From the NCBI GenBank assembly GCA_977006965.1, contig OZ345364.1:124001-188000 (forward strand): a stretch of 64,000 nt of DNA, given 5' to 3'. A program made the translations under genes and the position numbers. The notes under the pieces are model-generated. The model did not search any database and was not told the DNA's origin. It saw only the letters and a program-made list of their open reading frames with translations. The stretch comes from Phymatolithon calcareum. Lineage: Eukaryota; Rhodophyta; Florideophyceae; Hapalidiales. The stretch's first letter is position 1. Each line of letters starts with the position of its first letter. Positions 62,533 through 64,000 of this stretch are shown here, piece after piece.

Positions 62533-63174
62533 TCATGACGTGCCAAACAGATTCGGTTTGCATGCCGGCGTCATCTCTGTTGTGAACCACTCGGCATTGC
62601 AGTCACCGCAGTAGTTATCAACACACTTTTCAGCATCCTTGCATGGAGCTATGGCATGCTTGCAAGGTGCAACCTTACAGTAGACCAGCTCCGAGTTAGA
62701 ACAATTACATTTCTTTCCACAGCACAAATACCTGGTGTCAAGGAATTTCTGCTGCGCCGCGGTAAGCGTATTCACTTCCACGGCAGTACGACAAAGGTTA
62801 ATTGTACTTGTTCCCTTCTGACTCAGCGGCAAGATGTATGTCTTTCCAATGGAGAGATTTACACCGCATGCAGCGGAGCTGACTGGACTTGTGGCGTTTG
62901 TGTAATACGGCGTGCTTCGGGTGCACCCGGAGAAAACGTTGTCGACGAGAAGGTAGAATACCCGTTCCTCAAAGGGAAACGAAAAGGGTCCGTCTTGTTT
63001 GCTCTCACGGACGTATGAGTGGAGAACCTTGGCACGAGCAAATGGTGTGCCGCGTTTCTCTTCATTGTAGAATGCTGTCTCAAAATTGGTGAAGAGGCAG
63101 GAACATGCTTGAGAGAACGCGATCAGCTTCGAAAAGAGCAGAAGAAAACCAATGGAGATTTTGAGGAAGGCCAT
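62533..63174 (-). CDS. Secreted TIMP/netrin (NTR)-domain-like protein (gene F)
   Basis: 213 residues from the ATG at 63,174. The frame is open 17 codons upstream, but this Met begins the signal peptide ('MAFLKISIGFLLLF...FSQA'). Cleavage after Ala would expose Cys-Ser-Cys as the mature N-terminus, the position where tissue inhibitors of metalloproteinases use a Cys-x-Cys to chelate the catalytic zinc. The domain continues with 'VLHSYV', 'FYLLVDNVFSG', a central Cys, 'GKTYILPLS' and 'NLCRTA', matching the strand order of NTR modules. A Cys-rich tail follows ('CCGKKCNC', 'CKVAPCKHAIAPC', 'CVDNYCGDCNAEW'). One N-glycosylation sequon is present at 'TNAT' and one at 'VNLS'. Metalloproteinase inhibition is a hypothesis only: NTR domains have other uses. 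The assignment to the fold rests on the Cys-x-Cys start and the cysteine order. Confidence 0.8.
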   Translation of the reverse strand: MAFLKISIGFLLLFSKLIAFSQACSCLFTNFETAFYNEEKRGTPFARAKVLHSYVRESKQDGPFSFPFEERVFYLLVDNVFSGCTRSTPYYTNATSPVSSAACGVNLSIGKTYILPLSQKGTSTINLCRTAVEVNTLTAAQQKFLDTRYLCCGKKCNCSNSELVYCKVAPCKHAIAPCKDAEKCVDNYCGDCNAEWFTTEMTPACKPNLFGTS

Positions 63175-63226
63175 GCTGTTCAGGAGCTTTGCTTCGGGGC
63201 AGGCAATGCTCCCTGGCATCCGCAAA

Positions 63227-63234
63227 CTATTTAT
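63227..63234 (-). promoter_or_regulatory. TATA-like box of gene F
   Basis: On the minus strand ATAAATAG lies about 55 bp upstream of the ATG at 63,174. Confidence 0.5.
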
Positions 63235-63239
63235 GTTCG

Positions 63240-63769
63240 ATCTAGAATTGCTAGAGATTGCTCCGACAATAGTACGTTGTGTACAGTGGCTCTTGTTAAC
63301 AGCAAGTCATGTCTCTGGCACTGCAAGCATGAGATGCAATTGTGCCATCACATGGTAGAGTATGATTGATCCACGGACCTTTCTCTACAGCACCCTCAGG
63401 AATGTAATTCGAGAATTACATCCCGCTGGCGGTATTTCAAAAATAAGTGCAACGTATTTGACCTATCACTATCATACGGCTCCGCTAATTGGCTTTACCG
63501 ATGAAATTAAGATGAGTTTTTTGGAAATAATTTGTCTTTTTTAACTAAGAATCCATGTAACAGCCGGGACAAAATGGCCTTCATAATAAGGGGCTCAAAA
63601 ATTATCAAATCCGCTATTTACTCCATAGAAAAGAAAATGAGAAAAATGGTGCCACTGGCTTCGGAACCTTCCGATCTATTGATTGCCGACTTCATCTTAG
63701 AGGTGAGCGCTTTCTCGCCGCACCCAGAGTGTGCAAGAGAAAGTGCGATTTAGGTGCAAAATATTATTT
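63240..63769. other. Stretch without a supportable gene
   Basis: Short frames on both strands and no recognisable feature before the palindrome at 63,770. Confidence 0.4.
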
Positions 63770-63792
63770 TGGTTATCATATTATGATAACCA
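63770..63792. repeat. Perfect 23-bp palindrome at an ORF end
   Basis: GGTTATCATA, a central T and TATGATAACC, with one more matched base outside on each side. It overlaps the stop codon of the minus-strand frame that ends at 63,781. Confidence 0.9.
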
Positions 63793-64000
63793 TCGTTTAG
63801 AGGAGTGAAAAGCACTTCTCTTGCGGCCATGATCCGATGTGATGGAAGCGACAAGCAGAACACTGCACCCAAGCTGGCCAAAAACGCACGCAATTAGAAC
63901 GCCGGCTATAGTATTAGAGTCTGTGCTATATCCGCTATCCCATGCACTGACCCTCGGCGCTACCGGGATCGCAGCGGCTTTAAAAATTTTCACGATCCCA
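63781..64000 (-). CDS. Possible C-terminal part of a membrane protein, cut by the window edge
   Basis: A minus-strand frame is open from the window edge to 63,781. It contains a hydrophobic helix ('GVLIACVFGQLGCSVLLVA') and then a basic tail. No ATG is present inside the window, so the N-terminus, if real, lies beyond 64,000. No family is recognised and the frame is short, so it may be chance. Confidence 0.3.
   Translation of the reverse strand, partial: GIVKIFKAAAIPVAPRVSAWDSGYSTDSNTIAGVLIACVFGQLGCSVLLVASITSDHGRKRSAFHSSKRWLS

Overview
The window looks like nuclear DNA of a eukaryote with few introns and many transposons. The recognisable host-type genes (a flavin-dependent hydroxy-acid oxidase, a TIMP/netrin-like secreted protein, two related single-pass membrane proteins, small secreted basic peptides) are each open in one uninterrupted frame. 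They are spaced kilobases apart in AT-rich DNA full of LINE, Ty1/copia, DIRS-like and hAT debris. Intron-poor gene islands in a retroelement-rich background fit a multicellular red alga best. That assignment is inference from style, not from a diagnostic gene, and another intron-poor protist is possible. TATA boxes about 50-90 bp upstream of several ATGs and AATAAA signals support a eukaryotic promoter architecture.

Layout. 1-12 kb is a LINE graveyard: a 3' LINE fragment (1.5-2.5 kb), small tandem repeats (3.1-3.6 kb), an almost complete reverse-strand LINE (4.3-9.5 kb; ORF1 plus a broken endonuclease/RT ORF2) and another LINE 3' fragment (10.3-11.2 kb). 12.6-16.9 kb is a decayed tyrosine-recombinase retrotransposon with about 297-bp direct repeats. 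17.7-26.1 kb is a decayed hAT transposon into which a young-looking Ty1/copia element (20,093-25,987; LTRs identical by eye except repeat number; 5-bp duplication GAGGA) has jumped. 28.5-36.4 kb carries host-type genes: a convergent pair of paralogous membrane proteins (A and B) and a secreted glycoprotein (C). 36.6-38.6 kb holds a shrunken hAT copy and a fold-back element. 40-48.5 kb holds two small secreted basic proteins (D and E) that share a signal peptide but have unrelated mature parts, with an FMN hydroxy-acid oxidase between them. 49.9-59.5 kb is again transposon debris, dominated by a 3.7-kb inverted duplication of an unknown gene and retroposons with 13-bp target duplications. 62.5-63.2 kb has a TIMP-like gene, and the window ends inside a possible membrane-protein gene.

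How the genes may work together. A, B, C, D, E and the TIMP-like protein all carry signal peptides, so the host gene content is biased to the cell surface and secretion. D and E look like precursors of cationic peptides: signal, acidic pro-part, Arg cleavage site, basic mature part. The most interesting material is the D/E precursor family, the A/B membrane family, and the inverted repeat in which one arm preserves the empty site of a LINE insertion in the other. Most host-gene functions are not recognisable and are given as unknown.
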